Under the pieces are notes generated by a model that saw only the letters and a program-made list of their open reading frames with translations, was not told where the DNA came from and did no database searches. Made by a program: the position numbers and the translations under genes. A stretch of DNA of 64,000 bases. Source: Myxococcales bacterium (GTDB lineage: Bacteria; Myxococcota_A; Polyangia; Polyangiales; Polyangiaceae). Positions 46,569 to 57,296 of this stretch are shown here, in pieces. Positions within the stretch are counted from its first letter, which is position 1; the number at the start of each line of letters is the position of its first letter. Location: assembly GCA_016191785.1 (NCBI GenBank), contig JACPVJ010000079.1, positions 1 to 64,000 on the forward strand, read 5' to 3'.

Positions 46569-47765
46569 TCAGAGCGCCTGCTCGAGCGCGGCGATCACGC
46601 GATCGACCTCTTCGAGCGTGTTGTAGTGGACCATCGAGACGCGCACCACGCCGCCACGATCGCCCAGGCCGAGCGCGCGGATCAGGCGGCGGGAGTAGAA
46701 GTCGCCGTGGCGAATGCCGATGCCCAGCGCGTCGACCGCGCGGACCACGGCCTCGGGGGACCTGGCGTGCGGCGCGAAGCTGAGGGTGGGTACCCGCCGG
46801 TCCGAATCGGAGCTCGAATCGCCGATCAGCGTGAGATCCGAGCGAGCACGCAGGAAACAGAGGAGCCGCTCGGCCAGCGCTGCCTCGTGACGAGCGATCG
46901 CCGCCCAGGCCACGTCGAGCGCACCCCCGCCGAGGGCGCAGAGGTACGCTTCGAGCGCCGGCAGCGATGCGGTGAGCTCGTAGCAGACGTTGCCGGGCTG
47001 AAGCTTGTACGGCACCTCGGTCGCCAAGAACTCGTGGTTGATGTTGGCGAGCTCTTCCAGGTGGCCGAGCGGCGCCACCAGGGCAGCCAGGTGAGGGCCG
47101 TAGACCTTGTACAAGCTGAAGACGTAGTAGTCGACGCCGAGCGCGGCGAAATCGACCTGTCGGTGCGGGGCAAAGGCCACGCCGTCGACCAGCAGGCGGG
47201 CGCCGGCCGCGTGCACCCGCCTGGCAACGGCGCGCACGTCGTGAATCGTACCGAGCACGTTCGAGCAGTGAGTCATGCACACCAAGCGGGTGCGCGGGCC
47301 CAAGATCGGCTCGAGCTGGTCCAGGCGCAGCGTACGCGACTCGAGATCGAGCTTCCACTCGCGGACCGCGACACCGCGGCTCTCGAGTCGGCGAAACGCG
47401 CCGATGTTGGCCTCGTGGTCGGCGTTGGTGACGACGATCTGATCGCCGGGCGCCAGACCCGGCGCGAGGGCGAGCGCCAGGTTCGACAAGAGCTGGGTGG
47501 TCGACGGTCCGATCACGACCTGACGGTCGTCGGCGACGCCCACCAGCCGAGCGATGGCGCGGCGGCCAGCCAAGACGTGGGCCGATGCCTCGACCGAGAC
47601 CGAGTAGCTCGCACCGAGCTGCACGTTTCGCTCGAGCATGTAGGCCCGAACCGCGTCGGCGACCGCGCCCAGGCACTGCGAGCCGCCTGCGTTGTCCATG
47701 AAGACGAGGTCGCGAGAGAGCGCCGGAAACGCGGCTCGCGCCGCCGAAGGGTCGAAGGGCATCAT
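46569..47765 (-). CDS. class V aminotransferase, cysteine desulfurase-like (VC1184-type)
   Basis: 398 residues. Fold-type I PLP enzyme: FMDNAGGSQCL near residue 22, THCSNVLGTIHD, DGVAFAPHRQVD and the PLP lysine in FSLYKVYGPHLA. The YKxYGPH form is typical of the cysteine desulfurase-like subfamily related to VC1184, whose function is unsettled; selenocysteine or cysteine desulfuration is possible. The start (ATGATG) overlaps the stop of the histidine kinase gene. Confidence 0.85.
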   Translation of the reverse strand: MMPFDPSAARAAFPALSRDLVFMDNAGGSQCLGAVADAVRAYMLERNVQLGASYSVSVEASAHVLAGRRAIARLVGVADDRQVVIGPSTTQLLSNLALALAPGLAPGDQIVVTNADHEANIGAFRRLESRGVAVREWKLDLESRTLRLDQLEPILGPRTRLVCMTHCSNVLGTIHDVRAVARRVHAAGARLLVDGVAFAPHRQVDFAALGVDYYVFSLYKVYGPHLAALVAPLGHLEELANINHEFLATEVPYKLQPGNVCYELTASLPALEAYLCALGGGALDVAWAAIARHEAALAERLLCFLRARSDLTLIGDSSSDSDRRVPTLSFAPHARSPEAVVRAVDALGIGIRHGDFYSRRLIRALGLGDRGGVVRVSMVHYNTLEEVDRVIAALEQAL

Positions 47766-49405
47766 GGCTGGGTCTCGGGGGAGAGCATCGACCGGACGAC
47801 GACCTCGAGCTCGGAGACGAGATCGACCTTGTTGCACACCCGGCGCACGCCGAGGCGCTCCGCGTCCCGGCGCAGGTCCGCGCTCGGGTAGCCCGTGATC
47901 ATCACCACCGCGAGGTCTGGGCGAAGCGCCAGTGCCTTGCGTGCCAGGTCCAGCCCCGACAGGTGCGGCATGCTGAAATCGAGCACCAAGAGGTCGCACG
48001 CCCTGGGCCGCTCGAGCAGCGCCTCCGAGGCGGCTCGAGGATCCGCGAAGGTGGTGACTCGGCAGCCGGCACGCCGGAGCAATCGGGCCACGACACGCAA
48101 GATGGCCGGGTCGTCGTCCACGCACATCACGTGCTTCACCCCTGCCGGAGGGCGGGACGACGGGACTCGGACGGGAGCGGGCGCCATCTCGACCGGTCCG
48201 GACGGCGCCCCCGGCAGGTAGACCGACAGGGTGGTGCCTTTTCCGGGCGCGCTTTGGAGCTCGATGGTCCCCCGGTGCGAGGTCACGATGCCCTGCACCA
48301 CCGACAGGCCCAGCCCCGAGCCCACTCCGACTTCGCGGGTCGTAAAGAAGGGCTCGAAGACGCGGCGTTGGGTCTCGGCGTCCATGCCCGAACCGTTGTC
48401 GCTCACCGTCAGCTCCAGGTACGTGCCTGGCTCGATCTGGCCGGGCAGGCGTCCGGCCAGATCGGCGTCGATCTCTCGTGTGCCCACTCGCACGTCGACC
48501 CGCGGGTGGGACGGCGGCCGGTCCTTTATCGCCAGCACGGCGTTCCGGCACAAGTTCATCACGACCTGATGAAGCTGCGCGGCGTCACCGAGGATCAGCG
48601 GCGCGGCCGGGTCGATGTTGGTGGTCAGGGCAATCTGGGATGGGATCGACGCTCGGAGGAGGCGGCTCGCCTCGACCACCACGTCACCGACGGACACCGG
48701 ACCGAGCTCGCGAGGCTGTTTCTGCTCGAGCGTGATCAGCTGCTCGACCAAGCGCTTGGCGCGGAGCCCGGCTTGTTGAATGTCCGCCAGGCTCTCGGAA
48801 GCGGGGTGGCCGCTGGGCAGCGCCTGCTCGACCAGCCACAGGTTCGCCATGATCGACGCGAGGATGTTGTTGAAGTCGTGCGCGATGCCGCCCGCGAGCG
48901 TGACCAGCGAGTCTTGCTTGTGCGCGCGACGCAGCCGCTCGTCGAGCGCGGCCTGCGCCCTCTCTCTAGCCTCACGCTCGGTGACGTCTTCGTACCACCC
49001 GACCACGCCCATCACCTCGCCGCGGGGGCCCCTCAGCGGCGACTTGTGGGTCTCACAGAGCCGCTCCCCCCGGTCCGGCAGGTGCTGCTTTTCCACGATC
49101 AACGGCAGCGGCAGGCCGCTGCTCATGACCCGCTGGTCATCGGCACGAAACGCCGCCGCTTCCTCCGGCGTCCACGGCAGGTCGGCGTCCGAGAGGCCCA
49201 CCACGCTGGTGCCCTCGGTCAGCCCCGAACGGATGGCCTGTTCACGATTGGCGCCGACATACACACTGTCCACGTCCTTCCAGAAGAGGGGAAACGGCAG
49301 GGCGTCCACCGCGCCTTGAAAGAACTCGAGCTGACGGCGTAGTTGCGCGAGCTCTGCTCGTAGCGTTTCGAGCTCCGCATTCTCCGAGGGCCGGTCGCGG
49401 GACAA
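47762..49405 (-). CDS. hybrid histidine kinase (PAS-HisKA-HATPase-REC)
   Basis: 547 residues. A coiled N-terminus leads to a PAS domain (FFQGAVDALPFPLFWKDVDS, about 28-145), the H-box GGIAHDFNNILASIMANL with His near 175, ATPase motifs NLCRNA, DNGSGMD, GSGLGLSVV, and a receiver (VKHVMCVDDDPAILR ... LVLDFSMP ... NKVD) with the phospho-Asp in LDFSMP. It is soluble, so it senses a cytoplasmic cue. The TTG start lies 7 nt after TATTCT. Its overlap with a PLP-enzyme gene is unusual. Confidence 0.93.
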   Translation of the reverse strand: MSRDRPSENAELETLRAELAQLRRQLEFFQGAVDALPFPLFWKDVDSVYVGANREQAIRSGLTEGTSVVGLSDADLPWTPEEAAAFRADDQRVMSSGLPLPLIVEKQHLPDRGERLCETHKSPLRGPRGEVMGVVGWYEDVTEREARERAQAALDERLRRAHKQDSLVTLAGGIAHDFNNILASIMANLWLVEQALPSGHPASESLADIQQAGLRAKRLVEQLITLEQKQPRELGPVSVGDVVVEASRLLRASIPSQIALTTNIDPAAPLILGDAAQLHQVVMNLCRNAVLAIKDRPPSHPRVDVRVGTREIDADLAGRLPGQIEPGTYLELTVSDNGSGMDAETQRRVFEPFFTTREVGVGSGLGLSVVQGIVTSHRGTIELQSAPGKGTTLSVYLPGAPSGPVEMAPAPVRVPSSRPPAGVKHVMCVDDDPAILRVVARLLRRAGCRVTTFADPRAASEALLERPRACDLLVLDFSMPHLSGLDLARKALALRPDLAVVMITGYPSADLRRDAERLGVRRVCNKVDLVSELEVVVRSMLSPETQP

Positions 49406-49504
49406 CCTCGACAGAATAGCGGAGCTTTCGCCGGCACGACGGCCTTTCCGGCCAGCTTTCGCCGACCCGTCGCGGTCGGCTCGGCTTCGCCGTAGACTGG
49501 CCGC

Positions 49505-51037
49505 ATGCGCTTCGGACTCCGGCTCGGTCTCGCGATGGGCCTCTTCACGGTGGGGTGCGGGTCATCGGACGACGGTGGGGGCGGCGGCGGCGGGCTCCCC
49601 AAGGACCCGGTCCGGCTCACTACGGAGGTGACGCTGACGCCCGCGGTCGCGGTGAGCGATCCCGCGGAGGCACGCAAGCCGTCGGATCCGACCGATCGCG
49701 CGGCGATGCTGAAAGAGGGGTTCGGCAAGCTGGTCGAGGGCGCCGGCGAGCCTCACGCCAAGCGCACGCCACCCGGGAAGGCCCCGCCCGCACCAGGCGC
49801 AAGCGCCAAACGCGTCGCGCGCTTCGTGCACATGCCCGACCTGCAGCTCGCCGACGACGAGTCTCCGACTCGCCTCGCCACCTTCGACAGCCCCGGGACC
49901 CTGTCCGGCGCGTACCGGCCGCAGGACTCGAACCTGTGCCACATGCTGAACGCCGCCGTGCAGAGCGTGAACGAGCTGCACGAGGCCGATCCCGTCGACT
50001 TCTTGCTGCTCGGCGGCGACAACGCGGACAGCGCGCAGCAAAACGAGATCGACTGGGTGTTGGCGCTCTTGAGTGGCAAGGACTCGGTCGAGTGCGACTC
50101 GGGCGCGGACGACGACCCGCGGCACGGCGGCGGCAACGACGGCAAAGACGCGCTGGTCGCGCCGGGGCTCGCCATGCCCTGGTACTGGGTCACGGGCAAC
50201 CACGACATCTTGATCCAGGGCAACCTGCCGGTCAGCAGCGCGAAGCAGTCCGAGGCCACGGGCTCGTACGCGGCCGGCGGCACGCGCGACTGGAGCCAGT
50301 CGGGCGGCCCGCTGATCACCGGCGAGGTCGTGCCCGACGAAGCGCGGCTGCCCCTGATGCGCAAAGAGATCATGGCACGCATCGCCGCCGACGCGGACGG
50401 CCACGGCGTGGGCGCGGCACAGACCCAGAGCGGCAAGGCGATCTACACCTTCGACGTGGAGGGCACGCCGCTGCGTTTCCTGGTGCTCGACACCGCGGCA
50501 GAGACCGGAGGCTCCGAGGGTCTGCTCCGCCAAGGCGACATCGACGCGGTGATCAAACCGGCGCTCGACCAGGCGAAAGCCGATGGGAAGTGGGTCGCGC
50601 TGGCTTCACACCACGCCACCAGCTCCCTGGGCGACGGCACGGGGCTCGGCGGAAAGCAGCAGCCAGACGCGGTGACCCAAGATGCCTGGGTCGCGCTCTT
50701 GGCGTCCTACCCGAACGTGGTCTTCAGCATGGTGGGTCACTCGCACCAGAACCGAATCAAGTGGGTCGGCCCTTCCGGCAGCCACGCCTTCTGGGAGGTC
50801 ATGACCAGCGCCCTGGCCGACTTTCCCCACCAGATCCGCATCGTCGAGATCTGGGATCAAGACAACGGCTGGTTGATGCTGAAGACGACCAACGTGGACT
50901 TTTCGGTGATGGGCGATCCGGTAGCGCTCGAGGCCCGCACCCTCGGCGCCCTCGACTTCGTCGCGGGTTGGTCGGGCACCGACGGCCCCGGTGCCGCCGA
51001 CGATCGCAACGCCGAGGTCTGGATCGAGAAGCCATGA
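49505..51037 (+). CDS. metallophosphoesterase-type lipoprotein
   Basis: 510 residues. The lipobox is LFTVGCGSS near residue 20, then a Gly run. The calcineurin-like core is HMPDLQLADDESP (an unusual first motif, MPDxQ instead of SDxH), LLLGGDNADS, VTGNHD, and GHSHQN near the C-terminus: the set of metal-binding blocks. It probably hydrolyses phosphoesters outside the cytoplasm. The start follows TAGACT by 6 nt. It ends 24 bases before tRNA-Sec. Confidence 0.85.
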   Translation: MRFGLRLGLAMGLFTVGCGSSDDGGGGGGGLPKDPVRLTTEVTLTPAVAVSDPAEARKPSDPTDRAAMLKEGFGKLVEGAGEPHAKRTPPGKAPPAPGASAKRVARFVHMPDLQLADDESPTRLATFDSPGTLSGAYRPQDSNLCHMLNAAVQSVNELHEADPVDFLLLGGDNADSAQQNEIDWVLALLSGKDSVECDSGADDDPRHGGGNDGKDALVAPGLAMPWYWVTGNHDILIQGNLPVSSAKQSEATGSYAAGGTRDWSQSGGPLITGEVVPDEARLPLMRKEIMARIAADADGHGVGAAQTQSGKAIYTFDVEGTPLRFLVLDTAAETGGSEGLLRQGDIDAVIKPALDQAKADGKWVALASHHATSSLGDGTGLGGKQQPDAVTQDAWVALLASYPNVVFSMVGHSHQNRIKWVGPSGSHAFWEVMTSALADFPHQIRIVEIWDQDNGWLMLKTTNVDFSVMGDPVALEARTLGALDFVAGWSGTDGPGAADDRNAEVWIEKP

Positions 51038-51061
51038 ACGCTCGACCCGGGGGCGAATGGG

Positions 51062-51159
51062 CGGAAGCGCATGGGAATCGAACCCACCGGACCCCGGGAT
51101 GAACCGAGGCCCCATCGGTTTTGAAGACCGAGGGCCGCGCCAGCGTACCAAGCGCTTCC
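51062..51159 (-). tRNA. selC: tRNA-Sec (anticodon TCA)
   Basis: The minus strand starts GGAAGCGC, pairing with GCGCTTCC at the other end in the 8-bp acceptor stem special to tRNA-Sec. The anticodon arm is TCGGT-CTTCAAA-ACCGA with TCA at 51124-51122. A long variable arm follows, then the T arm GTGGG-TTCGATT-CCCAT. The layout matches E. coli selC part by part. The discriminator is G; the next bases are CCC, so CCA is not fully encoded and must be added. It charges with serine, then SelA converts it to selenocysteine. It is divergent from selB by 45 bases. Confidence 0.95.
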
Positions 51160-51204
51160 GAACATGGCTTACCAGCAAGCCGCCGGCGTTGCTACCTTCT
51201 CGGC

Positions 51205-53139
51205 GTGACCGCCCCCGCCGAGACGTCGCGCCGCGTGGTGATCGCCACCGCCGGCCACGTCGATCACGGCAAGACGTCGCTGATTCGCGCGCTGACCGGG
51301 ACGGACACCGATCGTTTGCCGGACGAGAAGCGGCGGGGGATCAGCATCGAGCTCGGGTTCGCCGAGCTCCCCGAAGCGGGGATCAGCTTCATCGACGTCC
51401 CCGGGCACAAGAAGCTGGTCCACGCGATGATCGCCGGCGTGGGCGGAGTGGACGGCGTGCTCTTGTGTGTGGCGGCAGACGACGGTGTCATGCCCCAGAC
51501 GCGCGAGCACCTGCACATCTGCAAGTTGCTCGACATCCGTCGGGCCGTCGTCGCGCTGACCAAGGCCGACCTGGTCGATGACGAGATGCTAGAGCTCGCG
51601 GAGGCCGACGCACGGTCCACGCTCGAGGAGTTGGGCATCGAGGCCATCGGCGTGGTGCGGACCGCGGTCACCGATGGGCGGGGGCTGCCCGAGCTCGGGG
51701 CACTGCTCGGCCAGCTTTCCGCCGCGACTCCGCCTCGAGGCGCCAGCCAGCGCGCGTGGCTGCCGGTCGACCGAGTGTTCAGCGTGAAGGGCGCGGGCAC
51801 CGTCGCCACGGGCACCCTGACGCGCGGGTCGCTGACCCTGGGCGCTCCAGTCTTCGTCGCGACCGCGCGCGGCGTGCGCGAGAGCGCTTGTCGCGGGCTG
51901 GAGGTCCACGGGCGTTCCGTCGGCGCTGCCACCGCCCCCTGCCGCGTCGCGGTGAACCTGGCGCGCCTCGAGGTCGCCGACGTGTCGCGCGGTGACGTGC
52001 TCACGCTCGATCCCGACCTGCCCCTCTCGAACCGACTCGACGCTCGGCTCACGGCGCTGCCGGGGACCGAGCGCGCGCTCGCGGACGGAAGCCCGGTCAC
52101 GGCCCACGTTGGAACCACGCGCGTCGGAGCGCGGGTCACCCGGATCGAAGCGGAGCTGTTTCAGCTCGCGCTCGACCAGCCGATCCCCTGCCAGGGGGGC
52201 GTCGGCATCGTGCTACGCGGGTTTCACTCGACCCGCGACCACGGCGCCGTGCTCGCCGGCGGCAGGGTGCTCGACGCGCTGGCTCCGCCGCTTCCGAGAC
52301 GGCGAGACGTCGCCGGGCGTGAGCTCCGGGCCGCCACCCTCCTTCAGGTCGCCCAGGGCGACTGGGCCGTCGCGCTCGGCGGCCTGATGGAGATCGCCTC
52401 CCCTCGTCCGATCTTCGGGCCCGAGATCGAGCGGCGCTTCGGGCTCGAGCCGGGCGACCTTGCCCGGTGGCTCACCGGCAAGAAGCGCAAAGGCCCGGCC
52501 GACGCGCTGGCTCTGCCGAACCAAGCCTACACGCTGCCCCGGGCGATCGAAGCAGTGACGCGAGACCTCACCCGACACCTCGAGCAGCACCACACCGCCC
52601 ACGCCGACGAGCCGGGGATGTCCCTCGAGACGCTGCGCACCCAGCTCGTGGCTCGCGCCGGGCGCGAGGTCAGCGACCTCGCCATCGAGCGCGCCGTGAA
52701 GAGCGGTCTCGTGCTCGTCTCGGCGGGCCTGGTCGCTCTGGAGACCTTTGCGACCACCCGAGGCCCCGAAGCGCGACGCACCGCCGAGAGGGTCCTGGAA
52801 GTGATCGATGCCGCGGGCCTCGAGGGTGTGCCGGAGAGCGCCGTCGCTTCGCGCGTGCCCGGTGAGCGCCCCGAGAGCGTGAAGAGCGCGCTGACGCGCC
52901 TCACGAACGAGGCTCACGCCCGACGGCTCTCCGGGCTGTGGTTCGCCGAACGCCACCTCGACGAGCTGCGCCACAAGGTCGCCGCCCACCTGGCCACCCA
53001 CGCCGTGATGAGCGTGCCCGCATTCAAGGATCTGGCCGGCGTGTCTCGGAAGCAGGCCATTCCCTTGCTCGAACAGCTGGACCGCGAAGGGACCACTCGG
53101 CGGCAAGGGGACGACCGGGTGGCCGGCAAGAAGGACTGA
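51205..53139 (+). CDS. selB: selenocysteine-specific elongation factor SelB
   Basis: 644 residues. GTPase motifs AGHVDHGKTSL (G1), DVPGHKK (G3) and TKADLVD (G4), then EF-Tu-like beta domains (DRVFSVKGAGTVATGTLTRG) and a C-terminal set of winged helices that bind the SECIS hairpin. It brings Sec-tRNA to UGA codons. The GTG is 6 nt after TACCTT; upstream in-frame codons run into tRNA-Sec, so they are rejected. Confidence 0.97.
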   Translation: MTAPAETSRRVVIATAGHVDHGKTSLIRALTGTDTDRLPDEKRRGISIELGFAELPEAGISFIDVPGHKKLVHAMIAGVGGVDGVLLCVAADDGVMPQTREHLHICKLLDIRRAVVALTKADLVDDEMLELAEADARSTLEELGIEAIGVVRTAVTDGRGLPELGALLGQLSAATPPRGASQRAWLPVDRVFSVKGAGTVATGTLTRGSLTLGAPVFVATARGVRESACRGLEVHGRSVGAATAPCRVAVNLARLEVADVSRGDVLTLDPDLPLSNRLDARLTALPGTERALADGSPVTAHVGTTRVGARVTRIEAELFQLALDQPIPCQGGVGIVLRGFHSTRDHGAVLAGGRVLDALAPPLPRRRDVAGRELRAATLLQVAQGDWAVALGGLMEIASPRPIFGPEIERRFGLEPGDLARWLTGKKRKGPADALALPNQAYTLPRAIEAVTRDLTRHLEQHHTAHADEPGMSLETLRTQLVARAGREVSDLAIERAVKSGLVLVSAGLVALETFATTRGPEARRTAERVLEVIDAAGLEGVPESAVASRVPGERPESVKSALTRLTNEAHARRLSGLWFAERHLDELRHKVAAHLATHAVMSVPAFKDLAGVSRKQAIPLLEQLDREGTTRRQGDDRVAGKKD

Positions 53140-53142
53140 GCT

Positions 53143-55020
53143 TCACGCCGGCGGCCGTTGGCTGTTTCTGGGCTTCGACTCGCCGATTCGCCAGCGCTTG
53201 TTCTCGGCCTTCAGCGCCTGGAGCACGTCCGTCCCCCAGGGCTGGGTCGTGAGCAACGCGTCGGCGTCCCGCCGGATGCGATCGTCCAGGCGACTCTTGG
53301 CCGCGTCGGTCAGCGCCGCCGCGAACATCATCGACGACGAGAACCGACGATCGGTCTCCTTGGCCAGCGCCAGCGCCAGCGCGCGCTCCACGTCCTCACC
53401 GATCTTGATCAAGTCCGACGGGCGGACGGGCTGGACGTGCGCCACGTTGTACAGGGTGCTCGCGCTGTCCGCGCCGGTGAACGCCGGCTTCCCAGTGAGC
53501 ACTCGGTACGCCACGATGCCGAGCGCGAAGACGTCAGCCCGGTGATCCACGGACGCGCCTCGCGCCTGCTCGGGTGACATGTAGCTGGGGGTGCCCACGG
53601 CGGCCCCTTGGGTGAGGTCCTTTGCGACGTCCTTCACCTTCGAGACGCCGAAATCGAGCACCTTCCAGACGGCGCGCCCCGCGCTCTGCACCCGGAACAG
53701 GTTCTGAGGTTTGAGGTCGCGGTGCACGATGCCGCTCTCGTCGGCGGCCGCCAGCGCTTGACCCACCTGCTGAACCAGCTCGATGGCTTCGGCCATGCCG
53801 AGCCGCTTGGTGTCGCGGAGAATCTGCGCCAGGTCGGCGCCCTCGAGCAGCTCCATCACCAGGAACGGAGAGCCGCCCTCGGCCACGCCGCGGTCCAAGA
53901 CTCTCACGATGTGCTTCGACTCGACGCGGGTGGCGATGTCCGCCTCACGAAAGAACCGTTCCACGGCCGAGACGTCTTCGGTCAGCGCGGCGCTCAAGAA
54001 CTTGATGGCCACGGCGCGATCAGTGTCCTCTGCCCAGGCGCGATACACCTCGCCCATCGCTCCACGGCCGATGATCTCTCCCACGGCGTACTTCCCGACC
54101 TGTTGGTCGGTGAAGCGCCCCTGCTTGGCGGCTCGCTCTTGATCGAGCTCGGCCCGCACCTCGTTCAATAGCGCCTCGCGCTTCTTGATTTGCCGGGTGG
54201 CGCGCTCGAGCCGCTCGAACGCGGCGAGCGTCGCCTGCCGGCTGCGGCGCGCCATCCAGAAGGTGGCGACGAACAGCACCTGGCAGACCATCGCGACGGC
54301 GAACATGCTGGGCAACTCGGGTGCGGTGAGGGCCATCACGGCCTGATCGGTGCGCAAGACCCCGACCATGGCGCCCACCGAGAGCAGCAAGTACCCGAGC
54401 GCTCCGCTCAGGAAGACCGCCCAGCCCGAGCGCGGCGAGTCGCCGACACCGAAGAAGTAGATCCCGATGTACATGGCGATGATCGTGGGCGAGAAAATCC
54501 CGACGTAGAAGACCACCGCCAGGATCGAGGCCACGCAGCACAGCCCCTGAAACAGCAGCTTCCGCGAGTCGAACCGCTCGGGCTCGCGGAACTCGATCAG
54601 GAGCCACGTCGTCACCGCGACCGTGAAGCCGGTCACGGCAGTGGCGAGCCAGCGCCCCGGCGAGACACGCTCGGGCAGCCACACCGCGATCATCGCAGCC
54701 GCCCCCGCCGCGATCACCAGGCGGAACAAGGCGAGAGCGCGGGCGTGCTCCTCGCTCCGCAAGATCAAGGGCGAAGCGGTGGTGACCCCGCTCGCTGCCC
54801 CGCCTCGCGTGAAGGCCATGCCGGTCGCACTGGTGACGCCGCTCTGGGAGCGCGCCGAGTCGTCCGTCGGGGTCGAAGCGGCCTCGGGGCCGTCGGTCGC
54901 GCCGACCTCGGTGGCCTCGGGTTCGCGCTTCGGGCGTAAATCGATCTCGGTCGGCTCGTCGGGCGCAGCGACCCGACGCGACGGGGGACCCGCTGCCTCC
55001 TCTCCCGACTCGTCCGACAT
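53143..55020 (-). CDS. membrane Ser/Thr protein kinase with N-terminal 6-TM domain
   Basis: 625 residues. After a disordered, acidic N-terminus (1-85), about six membrane segments span ~90-285, then a coiled linker (RATRQIKKREALLNEVRAEL) and a complete kinase domain: GRGAMGEVYRA, AIKFLS, HRDLKPQNLF, DFGVSKV, GTPSYMSPEQARG. The reverse order from usual STKs, sensor first and kinase C-terminal, suits a membrane stimulus. It is convergent with selB by 3 bases. Confidence 0.93.
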   Translation of the reverse strand: MSDESGEEAAGPPSRRVAAPDEPTEIDLRPKREPEATEVGATDGPEAASTPTDDSARSQSGVTSATGMAFTRGGAASGVTTASPLILRSEEHARALALFRLVIAAGAAAMIAVWLPERVSPGRWLATAVTGFTVAVTTWLLIEFREPERFDSRKLLFQGLCCVASILAVVFYVGIFSPTIIAMYIGIYFFGVGDSPRSGWAVFLSGALGYLLLSVGAMVGVLRTDQAVMALTAPELPSMFAVAMVCQVLFVATFWMARRSRQATLAAFERLERATRQIKKREALLNEVRAELDQERAAKQGRFTDQQVGKYAVGEIIGRGAMGEVYRAWAEDTDRAVAIKFLSAALTEDVSAVERFFREADIATRVESKHIVRVLDRGVAEGGSPFLVMELLEGADLAQILRDTKRLGMAEAIELVQQVGQALAAADESGIVHRDLKPQNLFRVQSAGRAVWKVLDFGVSKVKDVAKDLTQGAAVGTPSYMSPEQARGASVDHRADVFALGIVAYRVLTGKPAFTGADSASTLYNVAHVQPVRPSDLIKIGEDVERALALALAKETDRRFSSSMMFAAALTDAAKSRLDDRIRRDADALLTTQPWGTDVLQALKAENKRWRIGESKPRNSQRPPA

Positions 55021-55111
55021 GATCCCGACCCAAGGGTAGCGCCCCCGCCGGCGCCAGTGCAAAGCTCCCGAGATTGCGCGCTTCACGCGACTGGAACTAG
55101 GCTCGCGCCCG

Positions 55112-57268
<2,157 letters not shown>

Positions 57269-57296
57269 GCGACCAACCGAATGACCCCAGGCGAGC

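Noticed and set aside
51121..51204. N-terminal extension of SelB
   Set aside because: It would run into tRNA-Sec on the opposite strand, and the family N-terminus begins at GTG 51205.
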